In this document: piece after piece, positions 16,920 to 25,000 of the stretch | Layout: the number at the start of each line of letters is the position of its first letter | Position numbering within the stretch: the stretch's first letter is position 1 | Source of the DNA: Armatimonadota bacterium | GTDB taxonomy: Bacteria > Armatimonadota > Armatimonadia > Armatimonadales > Capsulimonadaceae | Direction of reading: 5' to 3' | NCBI GenBank assembly: GCA_019239955.1 | Contig: JAFAZD010000187.1 | Coordinates: 1-38,985 of the forward strand | Length of the DNA: 38,985 nucleotides | Notes under the pieces: generated by a model | Database searches by the model: none | What the model was told of the DNA's origin: nothing | Seen by the model: the letters and a program-made list of their open reading frames with translations, nothing else | Made by a program: the position numbers and the translations under genes

Positions 16920-17422
16920 GCCTGTGGCTTTACTTTTGGCTGCTGCTGAAAGGCTCGCTGTTCTCCATGAGCGGCTTGGGCAACGTCCCCAGCGTCCACG
17001 CGGACCTGACCGCGCGCGGCTGGGCGACGGAGCGGCAGTTCGCCGAGGCATTGGCGGTGGGCCAGGTCGCGCCGGGGCCGAACGGCCTATGGGTCATTAG
17101 CCTGGGCTACCTGACGGCGGGAGGGCGCGGCGCGGGGCTGGCCCTGCTCGCCATCACCCTGCCGCCGCTGCTGGTGCTGGCCGTGGAGCGATTATATCGG
17201 CGCGTCCGGCATCACCCCGCCGTGGAGGGCTTCGTGCGCGGCCTCGGCCTCGCCGCCGTCGGCATTTTCTTTTGGGTCCTGCTCGGCCTGCTCCGCACCG
17301 CCGGGCTGACTCCGCGCAGCCTGCTGATCACCCTGGCCGCGCTGGGCCTGGGGGCGACCCGCCGCGTCCCCGCGATTGTCATTCTCGCCCTAGCGGCGCT
17401 GGCCGGGGTGATCGTCCGATAG
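16916..17422 (+). CDS. chrA: Chromate transporter-like half protein, second CHR domain
   Basis: A 168-residue membrane protein, the partner of the preceding CHR half. It carries KGSLFSMSGLGNVPSVHADL, then RGWATERQFAEALAVGQVAPGPNGLW, where Q-x-x-PGP is the strongest family mark. Five or so hydrophobic segments follow to the C-terminus. The ATG overlaps the previous stop (ATGA), so the two halves are probably made in equal amounts and form an antiparallel dimer in the inner membrane, as proposed for paired short CHR proteins. The methyltransferase gene starts 14 bases later. Confidence 0.84.
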   Translation: MSLWLYFWLLLKGSLFSMSGLGNVPSVHADLTARGWATERQFAEALAVGQVAPGPNGLWVISLGYLTAGGRGAGLALLAITLPPLLVLAVERLYRRVRHHPAVEGFVRGLGLAAVGIFFWVLLGLLRTAGLTPRSLLITLAALGLGATRRVPAIVILALAALAGVIVR

Positions 17423-17436
17423 AGGGGAGCCTGAGT

Positions 17437-18153
17437 ATGAGCAAGGGACAGACTGAGGCATTGGTTCAGGAGCAGATCGCCTATTGCCGGGCGCGGGCCG
17501 GCGAGTACGACGAGTGGTTTCTGCGGCAGGGGCGGTATGACCGAGGGCCGGAACTCAATCGGCAATGGTTTGAGGAGGTCGTCGAGGTGGAGGCGGCGCT
17601 GGCTGCCTTCGCGCCGACCGGGCGTGTGCTGGAATTGGCCGGTGGCACCGGTCTGTGGACGCAGCGCCTCCTCCCCTTCGCGGAAGAGGTGACCGTGGTG
17701 GACGCCTCCGCCGAGGCGCTGGCCCTCAGCCGGGTGCGTCTGGGCGAGGCGCCCATCCGGTTTGTTGAGGCCAACGTTTTTGACTGGCACCCGGAAGGGG
17801 CCTATGACGCCGTGTTTTTCAGTTTCTGGCTCTCCCATGTCCCGCCCGAACGGTTCGAGGCCTTCTGGCAGTTGGTGCGGTCCTGCCTGGCTCCCCAGGG
17901 GCGGGTGTTCTTTCTGGACTCGCTTTACGAGCCGGCCTCCACAGCGACTGACCACTGGCTGGCAGACCCAGGGGCGTCCACGACCAAGCGCCGCCTGAAT
18001 GACGGTCGTGAGTTTGAGATCATCAAGGTGTTCTATCCGCCGGAGAGGCTGGCGGTTCGGCTGGCGATGCTGGGCTGGCGGGCCACGGTACGCGCGACCA
18101 CCCGCTTCTTTCTCTACGGCGCCGTCTCAAAAAATAATTACGTAAATACGTAA
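17437..18153 (+). CDS. SAM-dependent methyltransferase, class I
   Basis: A 238-residue methyltransferase with motif I RVLELAGGTGLWTQRL (near residues 58-73), the acidic loop VTVVDAS, and motif IV/post-I YDAVFFSFWLSHVP. The alpha/beta Rossmann core is complete. Substrate is unknown. The start is ATG at 17437, preceded by GAGGGGAG, a good ribosome site. It is last in the rsmG - kinase - chrA - chrA run, and its final codons (KNNYVNT) lie in an AT-rich stretch that also holds the promoter of the regulator behind it. This suggests that the end of the coding region doubles as operator. Confidence 0.85.
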   Translation: MSKGQTEALVQEQIAYCRARAGEYDEWFLRQGRYDRGPELNRQWFEEVVEVEAALAAFAPTGRVLELAGGTGLWTQRLLPFAEEVTVVDASAEALALSRVRLGEAPIRFVEANVFDWHPEGAYDAVFFSFWLSHVPPERFEAFWQLVRSCLAPQGRVFFLDSLYEPASTATDHWLADPGASTTKRRLNDGREFEIIKVFYPPERLAVRLAMLGWRATVRATTRFFLYGAVSKNNYVNT

Positions 18154-18180
18154 AAATGTGGTATAATGATCTCAGGAGGT
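18138..18180 (+). promoter_or_regulatory. Promoter with tandem TACGTAAA motif and strong ribosome site
   Basis: TACGTAAA occurs twice in tandem (18139-18146, 18147-18154); the first sits in the palindrome TTACGTAA. The pair covers the expected -35 zone of a TATAAT box at 18162-18167. AGGAGGT at 18174-18180 is eight bases before the ATG at 18189. The region is strikingly AT-rich against its neighbours and overlaps the methyltransferase stop. It may be the operator of the ArsR-like protein encoded just after it (inference). Confidence 0.6.
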
Positions 18181-18188
18181 TCTGAGCC

Positions 18189-18662
18189 ATGAACACTGAG
18201 AACGACTTTCGGAAGCAGGCGGAGGAAGGCATCTCAGCCCTGACGGAGAGCGGACGCGATGTGGTGGGGCATTTCGGGGCGGTCGAGGTAGAAGGGAAGC
18301 GCCGCCAGTGGTGGAGCATCCGGTATGATGGGGCAGTGACGAAACTGCTCAACAACCCGGACTACAAGGTCGCGCAAATCCTGTCCGTGCTGGGGAGCGA
18401 GGTGCGCCTAGCGATCCTGCGGCATCTGCTCCAAGGGCCGAAGGTGGCGGCTGAGATCGTGGCGGAGGTCGGGCTGAAGACAACCGGCCAGGCGTACCAC
18501 CACCTGCGGGAACTGGAGCGGGCTGGTTACATCAAGCAGAAGGCAGGAGGCCGATACCACTTCGACATGAACGGTGGTCGCGTATATCTAGCCGCCCTTG
18601 CCCTGGCTGCGGATGCAGGCGCCGAGGAACCGGAAGACATCCCGGAAGGTGATGGCGAATAA
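18189..18662 (+). CDS. ArsR-like winged-helix transcription regulator
   Basis: A 157-residue protein. Residues about 58-130 form a winged helix: ILSVLGSEVRLAILRHLLQG, then VAEIVAEVGLKTTGQAYHHL, then LERAGYIKQKAGGRYHF, the recognition-helix and wing of the ArsR/HTH_20 group. The N-terminal 55 residues (with WWSIRYDG) are extra and may sense or dimerise; the tail is acidic. There is no ELCVCDL-type cysteine metal site, so it is unlikely to be a classic metal sensor even though chrA genes lie upstream. It has its own promoter with a tandem repeat where an autoregulator might bind. Expected role: cytosolic DNA-binding repressor or activator of itself and nearby genes. Confidence 0.78.
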   Translation: MNTENDFRKQAEEGISALTESGRDVVGHFGAVEVEGKRRQWWSIRYDGAVTKLLNNPDYKVAQILSVLGSEVRLAILRHLLQGPKVAAEIVAEVGLKTTGQAYHHLRELERAGYIKQKAGGRYHFDMNGGRVYLAALALAADAGAEEPEDIPEGDGE

Positions 18663-18790
18663 AGCCGCGCCTGGAAGATCACAGGGGTCGCCTGTGCAGA
18701 CTGGAACCACCCGTTCCTCGTCGGCCCGGGCGGCCTTCATGTCCTGAAGACGCGGACTCATTCGATGGCCTGACTGACTAGGCTCAAGGC

Positions 18791-19177
18791 TCAGACCCAG
18801 CGGCCGTACCACACGTCTAGGATGGGCAGCGAGAACCCGCGGTATGGCTCGTCCGGGGTGGAGATTTCCAGCGACAGCCCCAGACCTTTGTAGGTGGTTC
18901 CGTGTTCATCGGTCAGCTCATAGAACGGGCTGAACTCCACGCCGGAGGGCCACTGGCCGTCTTCGGCGATGCGGTCAAACAGGGGGAAGAGCGTCTTGTG
19001 GACATACGCCTCGGAGCCGACCGCCAGGCCGTAGCGCACGTAGGACATGCGGGCCGTGCGGATCGCCTCCCGCACCATCTGTTCTGTGATGAGCGCCTGA
19101 AACTGCGCCTTGCCGTCCTGCGCCAACTGCTGATGCAGGGCCTCAATGGCCGGCTGCAAGGTTGCCTGAGCGGGCAT
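18791..19177 (-). CDS. Hypothetical protein
   Basis: I do not recognise this 128-residue protein. It starts with a helical, Gln/Ala-rich part (PAIEALHQQLAQDGKAQF), continues with REAIRTARMSYVRYGLAV, and ends in a beta-rich, aromatic part (FYELTDEHGTTYKGLGLSL, PILDVWYGRWV). It has no signal peptide or membrane segment. The ATG at 19177 has AAGGAG seven bases in front. The frame is also open upstream to an ATG at 19234, but that stretch looks like the end of a different gene (see 19178-19261). It lies downstream of the structured 123-bp element, which could be in its leader. Confidence 0.6.
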   Translation of the reverse strand: MPAQATLQPAIEALHQQLAQDGKAQFQALITEQMVREAIRTARMSYVRYGLAVGSEAYVHKTLFPLFDRIAEDGQWPSGVEFSPFYELTDEHGTTYKGLGLSLEISTPDEPYRGFSLPILDVWYGRWV

Positions 19178-19261
19178 TCTTTTCTCCTTCTTCCACTCAT
19201 CGTGGATTTTCCGAAGCGCCCGCTGGACGCGCATCTGGGCGGCGTCTTCGTTCTCGCCGGT
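19178..19261 (-). pseudogene. Possible 3' remnant of an ECF sigma-factor gene
   Basis: In frame ahead of the hypothetical gene the minus strand encodes ITGENEDAAQMRVQRALRK followed by IHDEWKKEKR. The 'EDAAxMRVxRALxK' sequence is like the end of region 4 in some ECF sigma factors of Planctomycetes-like bacteria, where the recognition helix is followed by RALEKLR. There is no start codon upstream before an in-frame stop at about 19263, right at the edge of the 123-bp element. It may be a gene cut by that element. The match is from memory and short. Confidence 0.3.
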
Positions 19262-19264
19262 GAT

Positions 19265-19387
19265 ATAAAATCACCGGCAGGATAAGATCATGTGTGCTTC
19301 GCACAAAGAGGAGGCCGCCGGAAGGCTCTCTTTGTCCGAAGGACACAGGCCCTCCCCTGTGTCCAACTGCGTTCACGGTGATTTTAT
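19265..19387. repeat. 123-bp structured element with 12-bp terminal inverted repeats (MITE-like or cis-regulatory RNA)
   Basis: It starts with ATAAAATCACCG (19265-19276) and ends with the exact reverse complement CGGTGATTTTAT (19376-19387), with GAT on both outer sides. Inside are TGTGC/GCACA (19293/19301), ACAAAGAG/CTCTTTGT (19303/19328), TGTCC/GGACA (19333/19341) and GGACACAGG/CCTGTGTCC (19341/19356). Several of these arms overlap, so folds exclude one another. The left terminal repeat can also pair with the flanking GCCGGTGAT (19256-19264) as a 9-bp hairpin with loop ATAAA. It carries no coding sequence that I can see. Confidence 0.6.
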
Positions 19388-19426
19388 GATTGCATGTTAC
19401 CGGACGCGAGAAAAGATCGGCTGACC

Positions 19427-20944
19427 TCACTCGCTGGAGGCGATCCGCCGGGCGGCGTTCATGCCGGAGAGGGCGCAGAGGGGGAGGCCGCCGCCGGGGT
19501 GGGTGCTGCCGCCGACGAAGTAGAGGCCCTGCACATCCGGCGAAACCTGGGGTGGGCGCAGGAAGGCGTTGCGCCAGCCGTTGGACGACAGGCCGTAGAT
19601 CGCGCCCCGGTGCGCTCCGTAGCGAGATTGCAGGTCGAGCGGTGTCCACATCTGTTCCACCTGAATGCGCTGGCGCAAATCCGTAAGCCCCATCGTCTCC
19701 AATTTGCACAGCACCTGCTCCCGATAGGCCGGGGCCTCGGTATGCCAGTCAAAGGTCTGACTCCCCCAGGATTGAGGGTCGGGGGGCAGGGCCGGCGGGT
19801 TGGTCATGACGAACAGGTTGGAGCAGCCCGGCGGCGCTTTCGTGGGGTCAGTGACGCTCTGGCAGGCGACGCCGACCGTGGGGTCGTCGGCAGGACGCCT
19901 CGCGTCAAAGATGCTGCGGAATTCAGCGTCCCCATCGGCGGCGAGGAATGAGTTGTGGTGCGCGAGTTGCGGGTACGTCCCGGCCACACCCAATAGCAGC
20001 AAAAAGGCCGATGTGCTTGGCTCAATGGCATCCACCCGCCGGTCGGGCCAGCGGCAGCGATGTTCCGGCGGGATCAGCGTTTTCATGGCAGTAAGGCAGT
20101 CGGCGTTGCAGACGACGGCGTCGGCGTATAGCCGCTCCCCGGAAGCCGTGCGGATGCCTCGCGCCCGCCCCGCCTTCACGATCACCTCCTTCACTGACGA
20201 TTCGGTGGCAATGTTTATGCCCAAATCTTGAGCAATCTGTGACAACTTTTCCGCCAGCCGGTACAGCCCGCCCGGAACGTAGTATGTTCCCTGTCGCCAC
20301 TGCACGTCGGCGACGGTGGCGAAGATGCTGGAGCAGCGCGCCGGGTGCGAGCCGCTGTAGAGGGCGTACAACTCGAAAATCCGGCGCAGGCGCGGATCGG
20401 AGAAGCACTCCCGCACCACGTCGCGTAGCGAGCGCCAGGGCTTGAGGGCCAGGAATGCAGCCAGTTGCCGCCACTGCTGCCGGCTGGGAACGCCCCGCAC
20501 GCTCGCACCGAAGTCCTGGCGTAGAAACGGCTCCGTCGTCGCGTCCGAGACTTGGCGCGCGTAGGCGAGGAAGCGGCGGAAGCCCGCCGCCTGGCCCGGC
20601 GCGAAGTCGTTGATGGCCTGTGCCGCCGCATTGGGGTCGGAAGGAATGTCCAGGTATAATAAAGGTTTGCGCGGAAAGTGATACCGACATACTGTCTTCA
20701 GCGGCGTCAGCGGCAGTTCCGCTGCTAAACGCCGCCCCGCCGCCTGAAACACCTCGTCCAGCGCCCAGGGCATCGTCAGCACGTGCGGGCCGGTGTCGAA
20801 CGTGAAGCCGCCGTACTCCCACACGTTCAGCTTGCCGCCCAGGCGCGCGTTCTTCTCCAGCAAAGTCACCCGTGCGCCCCCGGCTGCCAGTCCGATGGCC
20901 GCTGAGAGGCCCCCTATGCCGCCGCCGATCACGATCACGTCCAT
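19427..20944 (-). CDS. CrtI/CrtN-type phytoene desaturase-like FAD oxidoreductase
   Basis: A 505-residue FAD enzyme. It begins MDVIVIGGGIGGLSAAIGLA, the dinucleotide-binding GxGxxG, with VTLLEKNARLGGKLN completing the ADP-binding fold. The C-terminus has LYFVGGSTHPGGGLPLCALSG, the hallmark of bacterial phytoene desaturases and related carotenoid oxidases. It would act at the membrane on a C30/C40 polyene, but no crtB, crtE or other carotenoid gene is nearby, so the substrate is open (a carotenoid isomerase or ketolase-like role is also possible). The start at 20944 gives the cleanest N-terminus; an ATG at 20992 is an alternative and neither has a strong ribosome site. A weak copy of repeat A (19759-19788) lies inside the gene near residues 386-395. 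Confidence 0.85.
   Translation of the reverse strand: MDVIVIGGGIGGLSAAIGLAAGGARVTLLEKNARLGGKLNVWEYGGFTFDTGPHVLTMPWALDEVFQAAGRRLAAELPLTPLKTVCRYHFPRKPLLYLDIPSDPNAAAQAINDFAPGQAAGFRRFLAYARQVSDATTEPFLRQDFGASVRGVPSRQQWRQLAAFLALKPWRSLRDVVRECFSDPRLRRIFELYALYSGSHPARCSSIFATVADVQWRQGTYYVPGGLYRLAEKLSQIAQDLGINIATESSVKEVIVKAGRARGIRTASGERLYADAVVCNADCLTAMKTLIPPEHRCRWPDRRVDAIEPSTSAFLLLLGVAGTYPQLAHHNSFLAADGDAEFRSIFDARRPADDPTVGVACQSVTDPTKAPPGCSNLFVMTNPPALPPDPQSWGSQTFDWHTEAPAYREQVLCKLETMGLTDLRQRIQVEQMWTPLDLQSRYGAHRGAIYGLSSNGWRNAFLRPPQVSPDVQGLYFVGGSTHPGGGLPLCALSGMNAARRIASSE
19759..19788 (+). repeat. Palindromic repeat family A, diverged copy 2
   Basis: GACTCCCCCAGGATTGAGGG followed by TCGGGGGGCA. It matches the CTCCCCCAGnATTGnGGG core of the other copies with a few changes. 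It is fully inside the desaturase coding region, where it encodes part of a PPDPQSWGSQ loop. Confidence 0.45.
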
Positions 20945-20966
20945 GTCCCAGAGTTTACCTGCAAGG

Positions 20967-20995
20967 TTGACTTTGCCTGCACTTCTGTTCATAAT
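20967..20995 (+). promoter_or_regulatory. Sigma-70-type promoter of lipA
   Basis: TTGACT (20967-20972) and CATAAT (20990-20995) are spaced by 17 bases, each with one mismatch to consensus. This is the best promoter in the window. The start point would be near 21002, giving a leader under 20 bases before the lipA ATG at 21019. It lies in the short divergent region with the desaturase gene. Confidence 0.65.
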
Positions 20996-21018
20996 GACTG
21001 CGGGAAAGTGTAACTCTG

Positions 21019-21969
21019 ATGGCCGAACTGATCCAGATTGAGACCCGTCCGCCTGCTCCGGCTCCCCCAGCATTGGGGGCGGGGGGGGGCGTACCGCGCC
21101 GCATCCCCGAATGGCTGACCATTCGGCTGCCCCGGCGCGGCGATATTGACGAGGTGGCGCACCTGATGCGCGCCCAGAAACTCGTGACGGTGTGCGAGGA
21201 GGCGCGCTGCCCAAACCTCTCGGAGTGCTGGTCCAAGAAGACGGCCACGTTCATGATCCTGGGCGACACCTGCACCCGCTCCTGTCGCTTCTGCGCCGTC
21301 AAGACCGGAAAGGGCGGGCCGCTGGACCCGGACGAGCCGCGCCGGGTCGCCGAGAGCGCCAAGGCGCTCGGCCTCAAGCACACCGTCGTCACCAGCGTCA
21401 ACCGCGATGAGCTGCCCGACGGCGGCGCCCATCACTTCGCCCGAACCATCCACTGGCTGCGCGAAACGCTGCCGGACACCATCATCGAGGTGCTCACGCC
21501 GGACTTCCTGGGGAACAAAGCCAATATCCAGATCGTCGTAGACGCGAAGCCGCACGTCTACAACCACAACATTGAGACGGTGCCCCGGCTCTACCGCCGC
21601 GTCCGCCCCCAGGCCCGCTACCCGCGCTCCCTGCAGCTTTTGCAATACGTCAAACAGGCCGACCCCGGCATCTACACCAAGTCCGGCCTCATGGTCGGGC
21701 TGGGCGAGACCAGGGACGAGGTGATCGCGCTGCTGGAAGACCTCAAGGCGCATGACGTGGACGCCGTGACTATCGGCCAGTACCTGAAGCCCGGCAAGAA
21801 GTACCTGGACGTGGTGGAATACGTCCACCCGGACGTGTTCGCCGAGTACAAGGCCATCGGCGAGGCGATGGGATTCTTGTTTGTGGCGAGCGGCCCGTTC
21901 ATCCGCTCCTCCTACAACGCCAGGGAGTTCAGCGATAAATTTTTGACCGGGAGGGTAAGCGGCGGCTAA
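21019..21969 (+). CDS. lipA: Lipoyl synthase
   Basis: LipA is a radical-SAM enzyme that inserts two sulfurs into octanoyl groups on E2 and H proteins. The 316-residue protein has the auxiliary-cluster cysteines C59, C64 and C70 (CEEARCPNLSEC), the radical-SAM cysteines C85, C89 and C92 (CTRSCRFC), and the C-terminal RSSYNA whose serine binds the auxiliary cluster. Everything needed is present. Residues about 11-24 (PPAPAPPALGAGGG) come from repeat family A and form a Pro/Ala/Gly insert ahead of the usual start of the fold. The gene has its own promoter; tamB follows 31 bases later. No lipB is in view. Confidence 0.96.
   Translation: MAELIQIETRPPAPAPPALGAGGGVPRRIPEWLTIRLPRRGDIDEVAHLMRAQKLVTVCEEARCPNLSECWSKKTATFMILGDTCTRSCRFCAVKTGKGGPLDPDEPRRVAESAKALGLKHTVVTSVNRDELPDGGAHHFARTIHWLRETLPDTIIEVLTPDFLGNKANIQIVVDAKPHVYNHNIETVPRLYRRVRPQARYPRSLQLLQYVKQADPGIYTKSGLMVGLGETRDEVIALLEDLKAHDVDAVTIGQYLKPGKKYLDVVEYVHPDVFAEYKAIGEAMGFLFVASGPFIRSSYNAREFSDKFLTGRVSGG
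21058..21090 (+). repeat. Palindromic repeat family A, copy 3
   Basis: CCGGCTCCCCCAG CATTGGGGGCGGGGGGGGGC, inside the 5' end of lipA and in frame with it. It shares more than 25 bases with copy 1, differing mainly in the base before ATT and in the length of the G-run. Confidence 0.8.
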
Positions 21970-22000
21970 CCCCGCCGGGCCGAAGGGGTCCTCCGAGACC

Positions 22001-25000
22001 ATGCGCAAGCGACCATCGTTACAGACCCGGCGCGCGCCCGCGCCCCCGCGCGGCGCGCGCTGGACCGCGCGCCTGACGCTGCTGCTTCCCGTCCTGGCCT
22101 TCCTGGTCGCCGCCGTCCTCTACTGTCTCCGGCTCAACCGGCTCCTCCTCGCCAACCTGTCCCCGATCCTCGCCGCCGAGATCACGCGCCAGACCGGTCA
22201 CGAGACGCGCCTGGGGCGCATCCGCTATTCCACCCTCGGCGTCCTGGTGGTGGAGAACGTCGCCGTCTCCAGCCGGGCGACGTTCGCCCAGAGCCACGGC
22301 GAGGCCGTCGTCCGCGCCGACCGCGTCACCATCCACTACGACCCGCGCTCCCTGCTCTTCGACAGCGGCAACGCCGCCCACGCGCTGGGCGACATCGTGG
22401 TGGACCAGCCCTCGGTGCTGGTCGAGCGCTTCTCCAAGACGCAGTTCAACTTCAGCGACATCCTGAAGCCCCAGCCCAACCAGCCCCAGCGCAAGCCGTT
22501 CGACGGCCAGGTGATTGCCCGCGATGCCACCCTGCGCTTCCGGGACTATCTCGCCCCCGCCGGCCTCGGCATCCGTCCGGCCTTCAATGAGCTGGACCAC
22601 GTGGGCGCCACGGTCAACCTGCGCTCGGAGCGCACCGTCTACTTCACCGGGACTGGGCAGGGGACGGCGGGGCGGCTGGCGTCGTTCTCCGTCAGCGGCG
22701 ACGCCTCCCGCCTGGTCGCGGGCCGCTACCGCGTGGCCGCCCAGGTCTCCGATGCCGACGCCGCGTACTGGACCGACTACTTCCCGTTCACGGCGTCCCC
22801 GCAGGCGTTGGTGCGGGCGGGCCGCGCGGATGTGGACGTCACCGTCTCCCGGCTGGGCAGCAAGCCGCCGCCCGGCCTGCCGGTGGACGTCCTGGGCCGC
22901 GTCGCCGTGCGCCGCGCCGCCGTCGCCCTCACCGCCCCCACCTTCCGCCGCCTGTCCGTGCGCGATCTGACCGGGAGCGTCACCTTCACCGGGGCTGGAG
23001 TCGCGTTCAGCGCCGCGGCCGCGCTGGGCGGCCAGCCGGTCGCCTTCGGCGGCACGGTGTTTGACTTCGCCCACCCACAGCTCGCCGCTACGGCGACCTC
23101 GGCCCGGCTGGACGCCAAGCGGCTGGCCCGCGCCTTTCCCGCCGTGCGCTGGCCGGCGGGTCTGCGCCTCGCGCCGGGGCCGGCGACGGTCAGGGCCGTC
23201 GGTGCGTTCAACGGCCCGACGGTCAGCGCCGACGGCGCGTTTTCGTCCGCCGAGTACGCCGGCAACCGCGTCGCCGATGTCCGCGCCTCCGCCGTCTTCG
23301 CAGGCCGGACGCTGACTCTCCCCGGCCTCACCTTCCAGACGCCGGGCGGCGGGCGGGTGGCGCTGAACGGCACGGTCGGCACGGGCAGCGCGCCGACGGT
23401 CCGCCTTTCGGGGCGGGCGCGCGGGGTGAACCTGGCCGCCCTGAAATTACCGGGCGGCGACGTGCGAAAGCTGGGGCTGGGCGGGCGGGCCGACGCGCAG
23501 GTGCTGGCGGACAACATCGGCCATCCCCTGCGCGTGGTCGCCAACGTCACCGTCGCCCGGCCCCGCGTCGGCAGGACCGCCCTGGTCATGGCCCGCGCCC
23601 GGCTGGCCTTCACGGCGGGGCAGGGGCTGACCGTCAGCCGCGCCCTGATACGGAGCGTGCAGGGCGCGGCCCTGGTGAGCGGGACGATCCCCGCCGGGGT
23701 GAGGGGTGGGCGCTGGAACCTGAGTGTGGACGCCGCCGGGCTGAACCTGGCCGCGCTCGCCGGCCCCTACACCCAGGCCCCGGTCGGCGGGCTGGCCTAC
23801 TTCCGGGGCCGCGTCCAGGGGCCGGCCGCCACGCCGCAGGCCGTCGGACAGGTGCAGTTCATCAACCCGCGCTTCCGTCGCTTCACCGCCGACGTGGTCA
23901 GCGGCGCGCTGGCTGCCAGTGCGGGCGCGGTCCGCCTGAACGATGTCGTCGTCCGCCGCTTCCCCACCGCCGCGCACATCTCCGGCACGGTCACGAGGCT
24001 GGCCTCGGCGGATCCGCAGCTTGATCTGGGCGTCCGTGTGTCGCAGGCGGACGTGCAGGACTTCCTGAGCCTCGCCGGGGCCGTCACGCCGCCGGCCAAA
24101 GGGGTGGCGCGGCGCGCGGCCAAGCTGCCGCCGATCACCGGCACGGCCCAGGGCGCGTTTCGGATCGGCGGCACGGTGCGCGCCCCGCGTGTCGCCGGCC
24201 AGGTCGGCTTCACCGATGGCACGGTCGGGCCTTACCGGGTGGATAGCCTGCGCCTCCGGGCCGCGTACCAGAACGGCGCCGTCCGCGTCGCCGATGCCAC
24301 GCTGCGCGGCGAGGGGGCGACCGTGACCGCGCGGGGGACGCTGGCCCTGAAGACCGGTAAACTCCAAGCGGCCTTCGCCGGGACGGGCATTGACCTGGAG
24401 CGGTTCCGCGACATCTCCGACCCCTATGTCGATCTGGATGGCATCTTCGGCGTCTCCGGCACGGCGGGCGGCACGCTGAAGTCCCCCGCCGTCGCGGCGA
24501 CGGTGACGGGGCGTGACGTGTCGCTGAACGGGCAGGCGCTCGCCCCCGTCGTCCTGGCGGGCCGCTACGCCGGCGGCGTCTTCGTGAAGACGGGCGCCCC
24601 CTGGACGCTGGACTTCCTGCCGGCCGCTTCGGCCCAGCATGGCATCCGCTACGTCGTGGACGGCCTGCGGCTGGCGCTGCCGACGCCGCAGCACCCGAAG
24701 CGCCCCGCCGCCCTGGCGCTGGACGCCGCCGTCCCCGCCGACGCGCCGGAGACGGTGGCGCACCTGATCGAGACGCTGCGCGCCAGCCGCTACGCCGTCA
24801 CGCCCGCCGGCCGCAAGCTGCTGAATGAGATTGACGCCCTGCCGCGCCCGCTCGCCGGCACGCTCGCCGTCCCCCGCCTCACCGTGCGCGGGACGCTCGC
24901 CGCGCCCGCCGTCGAGGCCGACCTGCAGGCGAACGGGCTGGCGCTGGGCGAGAGTCGGATCGGCGGGGTGACCGCGCAGACCCGCTTCGCCGACCCCAAG

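Noticed and set aside
17437-18153. Methyltransferase considered as the missing EgtD
   Set aside because: At 238 residues it is much shorter than EgtD (about 320) and lacks that family's histidine-binding pattern; it reads as a generic class I methyltransferase.
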